Origin: VRUE01 sp963747765
Lineage (GTDB): Bacteria > Actinomycetota > Thermoleophilia > Solirubrobacterales > 70-9
Assembly: GCA_963747765.1 (NCBI GenBank)
Contig: CAVVGH010000006.1
Coordinates: 194,932 to 258,931, forward strand
Reading direction: 5' to 3'
Length of the DNA stretch: 64,000 nt
The notes below the pieces were generated by a model, which was given only the letters and a program-made list of their open reading frames with translations, was not told where the DNA came from and searched no databases. Below are positions 34,456-43,556 of this stretch, in pieces; position 1 is the stretch's first letter; each line of letters starts with the position of its first letter. The translations under genes and the position numbers were made by a program.

Positions 34456-34607
34456 TATCGCCGCATATGGCCCAAAGATCGCCCGGCGCTGGAATTGGGA
34501 CGCATCTCAGTGGGGGGGCGTGCCAGTGGGGCGGTCTGGGAGCGATCGGGGCGAGCGCGCAGCAAGGCCAAATGGTCGTGCGCTATTTGACCGACCGAGG
34601 ACGAAGC

Positions 34608-34651
34608 ATCCGCGGTGCCATCCAGGCCGATCCGCGGTGCCATCCAGGCCG
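34608..34651. repeat. 22-bp tandem duplication
   Basis: ATCCGCGGTGCCATCCAGGC plus CG occurs twice back to back (34608-34629, 34630-34651). No coding or regulatory role is apparent. Confidence 0.7.
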
Positions 34652-34709
34652 CATCCAACGGTGCGAGTCCCACCGAGATTCGTGCTAGGTGCCCCTCAAA
34701 CCCCGGCCC

Positions 34710-35333
34710 TCACGACGGGACATCGACCGATGCCCCGTCGAGCTTGGCACGGCCGTACTGGGGATAGGTCCCGCGATAGCCGCTGGCACGGCCGATCGGC
34801 GACAGCAGACCGAAGACGAGCTTCTGCACCGCCGCCGGTGGCCGGCGCAGAACGAACACGTCGCGGAACTCGGTCGCGAACATCGCCAATTGGAGCGGGT
34901 CGGCCATGCCCCGCGCGTTCGTGTGGCCGTCGCGGGCCAGCCCGAACAGCGTCTCGATCATCTGCAGAAACCTGGCGCCGTCGGAAACCCTGACTCGGGC
35001 GACCGCCTCCTCCTCGCCGGCATTCCACCAATCGTGCCAACTCCCCCGCGGGATCTCCACGACGTCTCCGGCTCTGGCCACGGACTCCGTGCCATCGAGG
35101 CGAAAGCCGATCCTCCCGGCCTCGACCGCGAAGCGCTCGTCGAAGTTGCGATGGATGTGCTCGCCGACCACGGCGCCACCCGGCTGAACGTGAAGCTCGG
35201 CTTCGAGGGAAGGGTCGTCGCCTTCCCAGGGCGCCTTGACAAGCACCCCGCGCTCCCCGGTGCAGGGATTCTCAAGCGATTCGCCTGCCTTCAGCGGTTT
35301 CCTCGCCGCGGCGAGGATCGGCGGGTGACTCAC
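34710..35333 (-). CDS. Cupin-domain protein
   Basis: A 207-aa protein from GTG 35333; TTG 35369 would add 12 residues. The N-terminal half is a single cupin: GEHIHRNFDERFAVEAGRIG and GDVVEIPRGSWHDWWNAG supply the metal-binding His/Glu set of motifs 1 and 2. The C-terminal half (about 115-205) is helical with LQLAMFATEFRDVFVLRRPP. This architecture occurs in actinobacterial proteins of unknown function. It begins upstream near 35.3 kb with only a short intergenic region to the hydrolase. Confidence 0.72.
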   Translation of the reverse strand: MSHPPILAAARKPLKAGESLENPCTGERGVLVKAPWEGDDPSLEAELHVQPGGAVVGEHIHRNFDERFAVEAGRIGFRLDGTESVARAGDVVEIPRGSWHDWWNAGEEEAVARVRVSDGARFLQMIETLFGLARDGHTNARGMADPLQLAMFATEFRDVFVLRRPPAAVQKLVFGLLSPIGRASGYRGTYPQYGRAKLDGASVDVPS

Positions 35334-35525
35334 ACGAATAGCGTAGCGGCGCACCAGCGACGCACTCAACGGATCGTCGCCTCACACCCCCACGCGACAT
35401 AGACGAACCCGGTGGCCCGAATTGAGCTTCGCAACGGTGGAGCCGGCGCCCTCGAGCGGCGAGGTCTGAGGCGGCAGGTCGGCCTCCCGGACCGACCGCG
35501 CACGGCGCGTCGCCATGCGCCGTAC

Positions 35526-36443
35526 CTAGGCGCCGGCCGCCCTGGACCGGAACCGCTCGAGCCACTCCTCGGAGTCGAATTGGGAGGGCTCGGTCTCGGT
35601 GAGGAAGCGTTCCAGGGTCGCGATGAAGCGCACCGGCACCTCGAGCTGCGGCAGGTGACCGACACCCTCAAAGACCTCAAGGCGGCTACCGGGGATGGCC
35701 TCGTGGGCGTGGCGGCCATGGCTGACGGGAATGATCGGGTCCCGCTCGCCCCAGACGATCAGCACCGGCAACGACTCGGCAAGGTAGAGGCGGTCGCCGG
35801 CGTCGACGCGCTGGCCGCGGACGCCGACCACCGAGCGCAGGGTTGCGAGGAAGGCCTCCCGCCGCTCGGGGTCAGACAGCGAGGCGTACCCGCGCGCGAC
35901 CTCGGCGACATCGGCGTTGGGGCGGAGGCCGATCCTGGCCAGGCCCTGCCCGAGCACCGAGCCGATCCGAGCGCCGGGACCGGCGGTTGCAGCGATGAAG
36001 GGGTCGGCGCCGGGCAGCGCCGCGGCGCGCAGAACCAGACTGACCTCGGGCCCGAGGCCGCCGCTGGAAACCAGCACGAGGCGCTCGACGATCTCCGGGA
36101 ACTGGTGGGCGAACTGCATCGCGATTCCGCCGCCGAGGGAATGGCCGACCAGCGTGGCGCGCTCGTGCCCGAGCGCCAGCACGAGGTCGCGCAGGGCCGT
36201 GGCGAGCGCGCCCAGCGAGTAATCGCCGCCGCCGGGGGCCGAGCGGCCATGGCCGGGAAGGTCGGGGGCGATCACGGTGTGGTGCCGGGCCAGCGGCTCG
36301 ATCACGGCCTCCCAGTTCTCGAACGTGCCCGCCATCCCGTGAATCAGCACCAGGACGGGGCCGCTGCCGGCCGCGGCGTAGGTCAGCGAGTGCCCGTGAA
36401 GGGCCGTCGTCCTCATTTCGACCGGCGTCGATTGTTCGGGCAC
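35526..36443 (-). CDS. Alpha/beta hydrolase
   Basis: A 305-aa hydrolase with oxyanion motif VLIHGMAGTFENWEAV, DLPGHGRS, nucleophile elbow GHSLGGGIA, acid GERDPIIP and base GVGHLPQLE; the triad is complete. GTG 36443 is preferred; ATG 36416 is also possible. Similarity to meta-cleavage hydrolases and epoxide hydrolase-like esterases does not fix a substrate. It stands alone between the cupin gene and tRNA-Arg. Confidence 0.82.
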   Translation of the reverse strand: MPEQSTPVEMRTTALHGHSLTYAAAGSGPVLVLIHGMAGTFENWEAVIEPLARHHTVIAPDLPGHGRSAPGGGDYSLGALATALRDLVLALGHERATLVGHSLGGGIAMQFAHQFPEIVERLVLVSSGGLGPEVSLVLRAAALPGADPFIAATAGPGARIGSVLGQGLARIGLRPNADVAEVARGYASLSDPERREAFLATLRSVVGVRGQRVDAGDRLYLAESLPVLIVWGERDPIIPVSHGRHAHEAIPGSRLEVFEGVGHLPQLEVPVRFIATLERFLTETEPSQFDSEEWLERFRSRAAGA

Positions 36444-36493
36444 GCTCGAACCGTACACCCGGGTTCGGGCGGTCAAAGGCAACCCTGGATCAG

Positions 36494-36566
36494 CACCCCC
36501 GGCTGGATTCGAACCAGCGACCCTCGGATTAGAAGTCCGACGCTCTGTCCACTGAGCTACGGGGGC
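36494..36566 (-). tRNA. tRNA-Arg (TCT)
   Basis: Minus-strand cloverleaf: acceptor GCCCCCG/CGGGGGT, D arm GCTC/GAGC, anticodon stem CGGAC/ATCCG region with loop CTTCTAA giving anticodon TCT, T loop GGTTCGAATCC. Discriminator G at 36494. CCA is not encoded. It would read AGA codons, which are rare in this GC-rich genome. Confidence 0.95.
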
Positions 36567-36619
36567 GGGGTGCGCCTAGATTACGGCGCAGCCAGCCGCA
36601 TCGCGTAGGATCGCCGCCG

Positions 36620-37420
36620 ATGCCAAGCATCGATGCGGGCGGAACCGAGCTTCATTACACGCGCGCCGGAGCCGGCGAGCCGCTGCTGCTCATCCAGGGC
36701 ATGGCCGCCACACATATGACCTGGGGGCGTGAGCTCCTCTCGCCCCTGGAGGAGAGCTTCGACTGCATCGCGTTCGACAATCGCGGCATGGGCCTGTCGG
36801 GCCCGGCTGAGACACCGTTTGCGATTGCCGACCTCGCCGCCGACGTGGCCGGCCTGCTCGACGCGCTGCAGGTCGACCGCGCCCACGTTCTCGGCATCTC
36901 GATGGGCGGGATGATCGCCCAGGAGCTGGCGCTTGCCCACCCCGATCGCATCCGCACGCTCACCCTCGGTGCGACCTACTGCGGTGGGCCGGAGGGCTCG
37001 CTGATGGGCCCCGAGGAGCTGCGGCTGCTGGGTGAGGCGATGGCGTCGGACGACCGCGAGCAGGTCTACAGGGCCATGTGGGAGATCAACCTGTCCCCCA
37101 CCTTTCGAGAAGACGCGAGCCGCTACGGGGCATTCCGGGAGATGGCGGTGGCGCTGCCCGCGCCAAGGGCGGTCGTCCTGCAGCAGATGCAGGCTTGCGT
37201 TGCCCACGACACGAGCGCCCGCCTCGGCGACATCGCCGTTCCCACCCAGGTCGTCCACGGCACCGCCGATCGCCTGCTGGGGGTCAACAACGGGGTGCAG
37301 ATCGCCGCCCTGCTCTCGGTCGAGCCGCAGCTGCTTGACGGCGTCGGCCACATGTTCTGGTGGGAGCAGCCGCAGCGCTCGGCGGCGCTGGTCCGCAACC
37401 ACGCGCTCGCCCCAGCCTGA
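36620..37420 (+). CDS. Alpha/beta hydrolase
   Basis: A 266-aa protein of the same fold as the 35.5 kb gene but only distantly similar. Motifs: LLLIQGMAATHMTWGRE, DNRGMGLS, nucleophile elbow GISMGGMIAQ (Ser), acid HGTADRLLGV and base GVGHMFWWEQP. The last motif is common in 3-oxoadipate enol-lactonase-like and related esterases. Substrate unknown. It converges with the large membrane protein gene. Confidence 0.82.
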   Translation: MPSIDAGGTELHYTRAGAGEPLLLIQGMAATHMTWGRELLSPLEESFDCIAFDNRGMGLSGPAETPFAIADLAADVAGLLDALQVDRAHVLGISMGGMIAQELALAHPDRIRTLTLGATYCGGPEGSLMGPEELRLLGEAMASDDREQVYRAMWEINLSPTFREDASRYGAFREMAVALPAPRAVVLQQMQACVAHDTSARLGDIAVPTQVVHGTADRLLGVNNGVQIAALLSVEPQLLDGVGHMFWWEQPQRSAALVRNHALAPA

Positions 37421-37435
37421 GCGAGCGCGCGACCG

Positions 37436-39613
37436 TCAGCTCGGCTTGCCCAGGGCAGCGCAGCCGACTGGGTCGAGCTTCCCCTTGACCTTGAAGACGT
37501 AGTCGGGCTGAGGAGTGATCTGCGGCTCCTCGAGGACCACTTCCAGGGCCGGATCGGTTTTCACCCAGGCGTACACCGGATACCAATAGGTCGCTTCCGG
37601 CGAGTCCTGGGTCGCCTTGCTGAGGATCAGGAAGTCGTAGTTGCCTTCGTTCACCAGCCGCCGGAACCGGCGACAGGTGGTCGCCAGCCTGTACTGGCCG
37701 TTCGGGCCCTGCGCCCCGATGTACTGGACGTAGTTGTCGAGGTCGGCCCCATAGAAGCCGTACTGCCCGAAGAAGATCTCGCCAGATCCGGCGATCCCGA
37801 TGCGCTTGCCGTGCTGCTTGCGGGCGAAGGCGTAGGCGCGCCGCGGCCCGCCGTCCTGCAGGAACGGCTTTGTGCGGGTGTAGTGCTGGTCGTAGTACTG
37901 GACCTCCTGGGCGCGACCGAGCACGACGGTAAGCAACACGACAGCCCCCGCCCCGACCGCCACCGCACCGCGTCCGATCTGCCGGCGCACCCGCAGCAGG
38001 CCCAACGCCGCGGGCGCCCAGACCAGCGCCAGGGTGAGCACAACCGTCCCCACGATGTAGTTCGGGTACCAGCGGGGCGTGGTGAGCACCGTTATCGCGT
38101 AGACGAGGATCAGGAAGACGAGCGTCTGCCAGGCGCGCGAGTCCGGTGCGCGCAGCGGGCGCGCGATCGGCAGCAGGGTCATCGCCAGCACCAGCCCCGG
38201 GACCAGATAGCGAGTGTTGGTGAAGAAGCCCGTCGGGGAGCCCTCCTGACCCGCCGCGGTCAGCGGCGTGAAGACGTAGACGACCGCGGTCAGGATCGCT
38301 GCGGCGGCGATCACCCGCAGGATCCGATTGCGCGACCGCATCGCGATGAAGACCGCTGCCGCAACGGCGACGATCAGGATCAGCGGCCACAGCGGCCCAA
38401 ACGCGTCGTCGAGCCGCGGGAAGAACCATCCCCGGTAGATGGTCGGGTTGGTCAGGTAGTGGGAGACGGCGAAGCGCGGGCGCGGATCGAGCGGCATCTG
38501 GTCGGGCGTCGGCAGGTGCAGCGGCCCCCAGCCCAACTGCGGAATCGGGTTGCCGCCCGTCTTGATCGCCGCCCGCACATACCAGTAGCCGCCGACCAGC
38601 AGGGCCGACAGGCCGAGCACCCAGGCGGTCGTCAAGCGCCTGGCCCGACCGCTGAACACGACGACGCCAAACGCAATCGCCACGACAGGCACGAGGAACG
38701 TGAGCTTGACCGAAGCGGCGATCCCGGCGGCGATCCCGGCGACGGCAAGCGGGCCCTTATCGAGCAGGGGTGCGTCGCGCTCTGGGCTGTCCTGAACCGC
38801 CCCGACAGACGGAGCACGACGCTGGTGACCGTTGATCAGGAAGGCGGCGAAGGCAAGCAGGAAGGCAAGGCCCATGATGTCGTTGCGCCCCTCGCCGGGC
38901 TGCGTCTCGATCATCACACCGGCGTCGAGGACAATCGCCCCGGCGACCAGCGTGGCCGGCCCAACCTTGTAGGGACGACCGATGCACCAGGCGGCGAGCA
39001 GCGCGATCGAGAGCCAGATCAGGTTGATCAGCGGCGAGAGCCAATCCGTCTTGAAGACGACGATCCCCGTCGCGTGGATCAGCTCGGAGCTCTGCGGGTA
39101 AAACCAGGCGACCAACCGCAGCGGATCGGTGAAGTGCAGGTGCACGATCGAGTGTTCCTGCGCTATCCGCCCTGCGAACGGCATGTGGTACCAGGTCGTG
39201 TCGCCCCCGAACATGCCGAAGTCGAGGCTGAGCAGGGACGGGAAGGTCCACTCGGCGACGGTGAAGGACGCGACCCCGAGCGCCAGCAGCAGGGCAATCA
39301 TCTGCACGCGTGGAGCCGCGACTTCGCGCTCGCTGTCCGGGGCCATGCGCCAGCCGACCCAGGCCGCCAGCAGCCCGACGCCGATGCAAACGACGACGAT
39401 CCAACCCAGGTAGAGGATGCTGAGCGTGCCAAGCAGCTCAAGCGAGAGGATCAGCAGCGCGACGCCAATCGTCGCGTCGGCCAGGCGAGCAAGCGCACCG
39501 GAGAACTCGGGCACGATCCAGCGCCGCAGCCAGTAGCCGCCGAGGCCGACAGCGGAAACCATGCCCACCACTGCGAGGCAGCCGACGATGTAGGAACCGA
39601 AGGAGGGCGTCAC
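37436..39613 (-). CDS. Large multi-pass membrane protein, GT-C-like
   Basis: A 725-aa protein with about 13-15 membrane spans. An early external loop holds LDFGMFGGDTTWYHMPFAGR, an acidic motif placed as in GT-C glycosyltransferases such as the ArnT/PMT group, and the second half ends in a soluble domain (about 590-725) with AYAFARKQHGKRIGIAGSGE and TQDSPEATYWYPVYAW. A lipid-linked sugar transferase for cell-surface glycans is the best guess; catalytic assignment is inference. It is the last gene before msrA on the minus strand. Confidence 0.7.
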   Translation of the reverse strand: MTPSFGSYIVGCLAVVGMVSAVGLGGYWLRRWIVPEFSGALARLADATIGVALLILSLELLGTLSILYLGWIVVVCIGVGLLAAWVGWRMAPDSEREVAAPRVQMIALLLALGVASFTVAEWTFPSLLSLDFGMFGGDTTWYHMPFAGRIAQEHSIVHLHFTDPLRLVAWFYPQSSELIHATGIVVFKTDWLSPLINLIWLSIALLAAWCIGRPYKVGPATLVAGAIVLDAGVMIETQPGEGRNDIMGLAFLLAFAAFLINGHQRRAPSVGAVQDSPERDAPLLDKGPLAVAGIAAGIAASVKLTFLVPVVAIAFGVVVFSGRARRLTTAWVLGLSALLVGGYWYVRAAIKTGGNPIPQLGWGPLHLPTPDQMPLDPRPRFAVSHYLTNPTIYRGWFFPRLDDAFGPLWPLILIVAVAAAVFIAMRSRNRILRVIAAAAILTAVVYVFTPLTAAGQEGSPTGFFTNTRYLVPGLVLAMTLLPIARPLRAPDSRAWQTLVFLILVYAITVLTTPRWYPNYIVGTVVLTLALVWAPAALGLLRVRRQIGRGAVAVGAGAVVLLTVVLGRAQEVQYYDQHYTRTKPFLQDGGPRRAYAFARKQHGKRIGIAGSGEIFFGQYGFYGADLDNYVQYIGAQGPNGQYRLATTCRRFRRLVNEGNYDFLILSKATQDSPEATYWYPVYAWVKTDPALEVVLEEPQITPQPDYVFKVKGKLDPVGCAALGKPS

Positions 39614-39686
39614 GAGCGCGGGATGCTATTCGCCGCGTCTGGCGGACGCAGCGCAAAGCGCGCTGACGGGTTCGCCGATGCAGGGC

Positions 39687-40340
39687 CTATGAGGCGGCTG
39701 CCGGGATACGGCAGGAAACGCCCGTGCCGGCCAGGCCGCAGTAGCCGTTCGGCACCTTGTGCAGGTACTGCTGGTGATAGTCCTCGGCGTAGTAGAAGGG
39801 ACCCGCGGGCTCGACCTCGGTCGTGATCGGCTCATGGCCGGCGCCCCGCAGCGCTTCGTCATATAGCCGAACGGCCATCTCGGCCGTCCCCATCTGGGCG
39901 TCGTTCGCGAAGTAGATACCGGAGCGGTACTGGGTGCCGACGTCGTTGCCCTGGCGCATCCCCTGAGTCGGATCGTGCTCCTCGAAGAAGACCTCGAGCA
40001 GGTCGGCGTAGGAGGTCGCCCCGGGTTCGAATGCGACGAGCACCGCCTCCGCGTGCCCGGTCCTCCCCGAGCAAACCTCCTCGTAGGTCGGATTCGGCGT
40101 CGTCCCGTTCATGTAACCGACCGCCGTCGTGTAGATGCCGTCGAGCCCCCAGAACAGCCGCTCGGCGCCCCAGAAGCAGCCAAGGGCGAAGTGGGCGGTC
40201 TCGATCCCCTCGGGGAAGGGCGGCTTCAGTGGCGTTCCCAGCACGGCGTGGCGCTCGGGAACCTCGAAAGAAGGCTCGCTTCGACCCGGCAGCGCCTCCT
40301 CCGGAGCGGGCATCTCGATCTTCTTGTGGCCCCAAAGCAT
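39687..40340 (-). CDS. msrA: Peptide methionine sulfoxide reductase MsrA
   Basis: Reduces methionine-S-sulfoxide in damaged proteins. From ATG 40340 the product is 217 aa with the catalytic Cys in FALGCFWGAERLFW, the family stretches GYMNGTTPNPTYEEVCSG, HTEAV-like GHAEAVLVAFEPG and QYRSGIYF, and C-terminal resolving cysteines in NGYCGLAGTGVSC. The N-terminal leader (MPAPEEALPGR) is the usual extension of the long MsrA type. Confidence 0.94.
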   Translation of the reverse strand: MLWGHKKIEMPAPEEALPGRSEPSFEVPERHAVLGTPLKPPFPEGIETAHFALGCFWGAERLFWGLDGIYTTAVGYMNGTTPNPTYEEVCSGRTGHAEAVLVAFEPGATSYADLLEVFFEEHDPTQGMRQGNDVGTQYRSGIYFANDAQMGTAEMAVRLYDEALRGAGHEPITTEVEPAGPFYYAEDYHQQYLHKVPNGYCGLAGTGVSCRIPAAAS

Positions 40341-40640
40341 CTGCTGACAAGGTACCGTTCCGGGATCGGCTGCCTCGTCCTTCTCTTCGCACTGATCTCG
40401 CCGCGACTGGCTCTGTTCGTGCTGTGGCTCTTCACCGACCTGCTCAGCCGCTCCTTCGAGAGTTGGATCGTTCCCCTCCTGGGCTTCTTCCTCCTGCCCT
40501 GGACGACGCTGGCCTTCGCGGCGATGTGGGCCTCCTCGGACGGCGTCAACGGCTTCGAGTGGTTCATTGTCGTATTCGCGTTCCTGGTCGACCTGGGTGC
40601 CTTTGCCGGTGGCCGTCGCCAGCGCGAAGCCCGCTTCTAA
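40326..40640 (+). CDS. Small membrane protein
   Basis: A roughly 100-aa protein with three hydrophobic segments (SGIGCLVLLFALISPRLALF, IVPLLGFFLLPWTTLAFAAM, FEWFIVVFAFLVDLGAFAGG) and basic end. GTG 40326 is the first canonical start and overlaps the divergent msrA start by 15 bases; a CTG at 40344 (TRYRSGIGC) would give a more natural N-terminus without overlap. No family name recognised, but the pattern is consistent with conserved small actinobacterial membrane proteins. Confidence 0.6.
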   Translation: MAPKHLLTRYRSGIGCLVLLFALISPRLALFVLWLFTDLLSRSFESWIVPLLGFFLLPWTTLAFAAMWASSDGVNGFEWFIVVFAFLVDLGAFAGGRRQREARF

Positions 40641-40712
40641 GCGCCCATCCGAGCAACCGGCCCACCCGCTTACTCGACTCCTGCGCTGCACGTGTAGGCG
40701 GTTCCTGGGCCG

Positions 40713-40729
40713 CTGTTTGCCCTCCTACT
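40713..40729. repeat. Orphan half of the dispersed hairpin
   Basis: CTGTTTGCCCTCCTACT matches the left arm and loop start of the hairpins at 21.5 and 47.3 kb; the right arm is absent. It lies in the 298-base gap between the small membrane protein and the thiolase, in which no gene was found. Confidence 0.45.
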
Positions 40730-40813
40730 CTGGAGCCGCCCGGGGCGACGTCGCGCGGCCCACGCAGTCAGGCAGCGTGCGATCGATCACACGGCGGCGA
40801 TCGGCCCAACGAT

Positions 40814-40829
40814 TACACCGATATCTGTA
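40814..40829. promoter_or_regulatory. Dyad upstream of the lipid cassette
   Basis: TACACCGATATCTGTA has TACA/TGTA ends around a GATATC centre and is followed by TAGTAT, a possible -10. It lies about 110 bases before the thiolase start and could bind a TetR-type lipid regulator. Evidence is limited to symmetry and position. Confidence 0.28.
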
Positions 40830-40938
40830 GTATTAGCGGCCATGCTTCGGGCCCTCGGACCCTCACCGGCCGAGAGGCGTGCGCAGGAATGCGGGGGCCC
40901 CCGTCGATCCCCATCCATTGCAAGGAGACAACGCGCCA

Positions 40939-42234
40939 GTGAACGACATACCACGCCGCGTCGCCGTCGTCGGCGGCAACCGGATCCCGTTCGCGCGATC
41001 GAACGCGGACTACTCCCACGCGTCCAACCAGGACATGCTCACCGCGGCGCTCGACGGTTTGGTCGAGCGCTTGTCGCTCGAGGGCGAGTCGCTGGGAGAG
41101 GTTGCCGGCGGCGCCGTCCTCAAGCATTCGCGTGACCGCGACCTAACGCGTGAGAGCGTGCTGAGCACGCGCCTGGCGCCGGAGACCCCCGCCTACGACG
41201 TGCAGCAGGCCTGCGGGACGGGCCTCGAGACGACGATCCTCGTCGCCAACAAGATTGCGCTCGGCCAGATCGACGCCGGGATCGCCTGCGGCGCAGACAC
41301 GACCTCCGACGCGCCGATCGCCCTCAACGAGGGCCTTCGCGAGGTGCTTCTGGACGCCAATCGCGAGCGCTCGGCCATTGGGCGGCTCAAGCACCTGGCA
41401 AGGGTCCGCCCCGGGCACATCGTTCCCGCCATTCCCCGCAACGAGGAGCCGCGCACCGGGCTCTCGATGGGCGAGCACTGCGCAATCATGGCCGCCGAGT
41501 GGGACATCGATCGCTCCGAGCAAGACGAGCTGGCCCTGCGCAGCCATCACAACCTCGCGGCCGCCTATGAGCGCGGCTTCCACGACGACCTGGTCACCCC
41601 CTACCTCGGACTCGAGCGCGACCAGAACCTCCGTCCCGAGTCCTCTCTGGAGAAGCTCGCAAAGCTGAAGCCGGTCTTCGGCGGCCCGGAGGGGACGATG
41701 ACCGCCGGCAACTCGACACCGCTCAGCGATGGCGCCTCGGCGGTCCTGCTGGCAACGGAGGAGTGGGCCAGGGAACGCGACCTGCCGGTCCTCGCCTACT
41801 TCGTCGACGGCCAGACAGCCGCGATCGACCACGTTCACAAGCGCGAGGGGCTGCTGATGGCGCCGGCCTACGCGGTCCCCAAGCTCCTCGATCGCAACGG
41901 CCTGAGCCTCCAGGACTTCGATCTCTACGAGATCCACGAGGCCTTTGCGGCCCAGGTGCTCTGCACGCTGCGAGCCTGGGAGGATGAGACTTTCTGCCGC
42001 GAGCGCCTCGGACAATCCACGCCGCTCGGCGCAATCGACCGCGGGCGCCTCAACGTCAACGGGGGCTCGCTCGCCGCTGGGCATCCCTTCGCGGCGACCG
42101 GCGGACGGATTGTCGCCGGACTGGCCAAGGCCCTGCACGAACGCGGCTCGGGCAGGGGAATGATCAGCATCTGCGCGGCGGACGGCCAGGGGGTCGTCGC
42201 CGCGCTCGAAAGCGCCGGAGGTGACACCAAATGA
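40939..42234 (+). CDS. Acetyl-CoA acyltransferase (thiolase, FadA2-like)
   Basis: A 431-aa thiolase that cleaves or condenses acyl-CoAs. Motifs: acyl-accepting Cys in YDVQQACGTGLETT, His in EIHEAFAAQV, GGSLAAGHPFAATGGRI and the second Cys in ISICAADGQG (more often CAGGG). GTG 40939 follows AAGGAGA by 11 bases. It overlaps the FabG4-like gene by 4 bases (ATGA). The order thiolase, FabG4, MaoC hydratase, acyl-CoA dehydrogenase matches the gene set fadA2-fabG4-htdX-fadE5 of Mycobacterium tuberculosis. Confidence 0.92.
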   Translation: MNDIPRRVAVVGGNRIPFARSNADYSHASNQDMLTAALDGLVERLSLEGESLGEVAGGAVLKHSRDRDLTRESVLSTRLAPETPAYDVQQACGTGLETTILVANKIALGQIDAGIACGADTTSDAPIALNEGLREVLLDANRERSAIGRLKHLARVRPGHIVPAIPRNEEPRTGLSMGEHCAIMAAEWDIDRSEQDELALRSHHNLAAAYERGFHDDLVTPYLGLERDQNLRPESSLEKLAKLKPVFGGPEGTMTAGNSTPLSDGASAVLLATEEWARERDLPVLAYFVDGQTAAIDHVHKREGLLMAPAYAVPKLLDRNGLSLQDFDLYEIHEAFAAQVLCTLRAWEDETFCRERLGQSTPLGAIDRGRLNVNGGSLAAGHPFAATGGRIVAGLAKALHERGSGRGMISICAADGQGVVAALESAGGDTK

Positions 42235-43556
42235 GCGACCGCTACGCACAGCTGGTCAACACGTTTCCCGTCAGCCTGCTGGCCGGCCGGGTGGGGCTGC
42301 CACAGCCGACCAGGCTGGAGCGACATACGCCGGGGTCCCCGGTCCTCTCCGGTCCGGCCCTGCTCGGCGGCGCGCCCGGCGGGCGCCTCAGCACCCAGCT
42401 CGAGCGCCTGATCGCCGACATCGAGGCGAGTCATGCGAACGACTCCGACGAGCGCGTCGCAGCGCTCATCTTCGACGCCACCGGCATCGCCGACTCGTCG
42501 CAGCTGGTCGAGCTGCAGCGCTTCTTCCATCCCAACGTGAAGCGCGTGGCGCGCTCCGGGAGGATCGTGGTGCTCGGCACGCCCCCGGCGGGACCCCCCG
42601 CACGCGAGGCCACCGCCCAGCGCGCGCTGGAGGGCTTCACCCGCTCGCTTGGAAAGGAGGTCGGCAGGGGCATAACCGTGCAGCTCGTCTACGTGGCGGA
42701 GGGTGCCGAGGGCGAGATCGACTCGACGCTTCGCTTTCTGCTCTCCGCCCGCTCGGCCTATGTGTCCGCGCAGGTGATCCGGATCGGCCCTCCGGTGACC
42801 AAGAAGACTCCCGACCTCAACTGGGAGCGGCCGCTGGACGGCAGAACCGTCCTGGTCACCGGCGCCTCCCGCGGCATCGGCGAGGCGATCGCCACCACGC
42901 TGCACCGCGACGGAGCCAAGCTCATCCTGCTGGACGTTCCGGCCCTCTCCGACGACCTGCACAAGGTGGCGAAGCGGCTTGAAGCCGGGATGATCGAGCT
43001 CGACATCACCGAGCATGACGCACCCGCCAGGATCGCCGACGAGCTGACCGACGGCGTCGATGTGGTGGTCCACAACGCCGGGGTGACCCGCGATCGCACG
43101 ATCGCGAAGATGCCCGCGGAGCGCTGGAGCGACCTGATGGAGGTCAATCTCTCCAGCGAGGAGCGCATCAACGACGAGCTCTTCGCCCGCGGCCTCCTGA
43201 AGGAGAACGGCCGCATCGTCTGCGTCTCCTCGATGAGCGGTATCGCCGGGAACTCCGGCCAGACCAACTACGCAACCTCGAAGGCCGGCGTGATCGGAAT
43301 GGTCGAAGCGCTGGCGCCCGAGCTCGCGGAGCGCGGCGCGACGATCAACGCCGTGGCACCCGGCTTCATCGAGACGCAGATGACCGCGAGGATGCCAATC
43401 GCCATACGCGAAGCCGGCCGGCGGATGAACAGCATGTCGCAGGGGGGCCTCCCGGTCGACGTCGCCGAGACGATCGCCTGGTTCGCGAACCCGGCCTCCA
43501 CCGGCGTCAACGGCAACATCGTGCGGGTCTGCGGCCAGAGCCTGCTGGGGGCCTGA
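42231..43556 (+). CDS. High-molecular-weight 3-oxoacyl reductase (FabG4-like)
   Basis: A 441-aa protein, nearly twice the usual FabG length. Residues 1-200 form a flavodoxin-like N-terminal domain; residues about 205-440 are a short-chain dehydrogenase with TGASRGIGEA, NAGVTRD, Ser in VSSMSGIAGNSG and YATSK carrying the Tyr-Lys pair. This two-domain layout is that of mycobacterial FabG4 (HMwFabG), which prefers CoA-linked substrates and NADH. It overlaps the thiolase by 4 bases and the hydratase start by 1 (TGATG). Confidence 0.9.
   Translation: MSDRYAQLVNTFPVSLLAGRVGLPQPTRLERHTPGSPVLSGPALLGGAPGGRLSTQLERLIADIEASHANDSDERVAALIFDATGIADSSQLVELQRFFHPNVKRVARSGRIVVLGTPPAGPPAREATAQRALEGFTRSLGKEVGRGITVQLVYVAEGAEGEIDSTLRFLLSARSAYVSAQVIRIGPPVTKKTPDLNWERPLDGRTVLVTGASRGIGEAIATTLHRDGAKLILLDVPALSDDLHKVAKRLEAGMIELDITEHDAPARIADELTDGVDVVVHNAGVTRDRTIAKMPAERWSDLMEVNLSSEERINDELFARGLLKENGRIVCVSSMSGIAGNSGQTNYATSKAGVIGMVEALAPELAERGATINAVAPGFIETQMTARMPIAIREAGRRMNSMSQGGLPVDVAETIAWFANPASTGVNGNIVRVCGQSLLGA

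Larger units (their letters stand above)
34204..34709. other. Non-coding island between two minus-strand genes
   Basis: No convincing gene is present in these 506 bases. The left part (34249-34455) is highly symmetric: a GCGATATATCGC palindrome at 34249, inverted copies of GTGCGTATACGGCT at 34265 and 34442, and a perfect 64-bp palindrome between them. The right part holds a 22-bp tandem duplication at 34608-34651. Base composition is less GC-rich than the flanking genes. Possibly the remnant or intact form of a non-autonomous element. Confidence 0.7.

Noticed and set aside
37811..39826. 671-codon plus-strand open frame opposite the large membrane protein
   Set aside because: Antisense to a protein with clear membrane spans; composition (very rich in D, R, Q, G) is that of a shadow frame.
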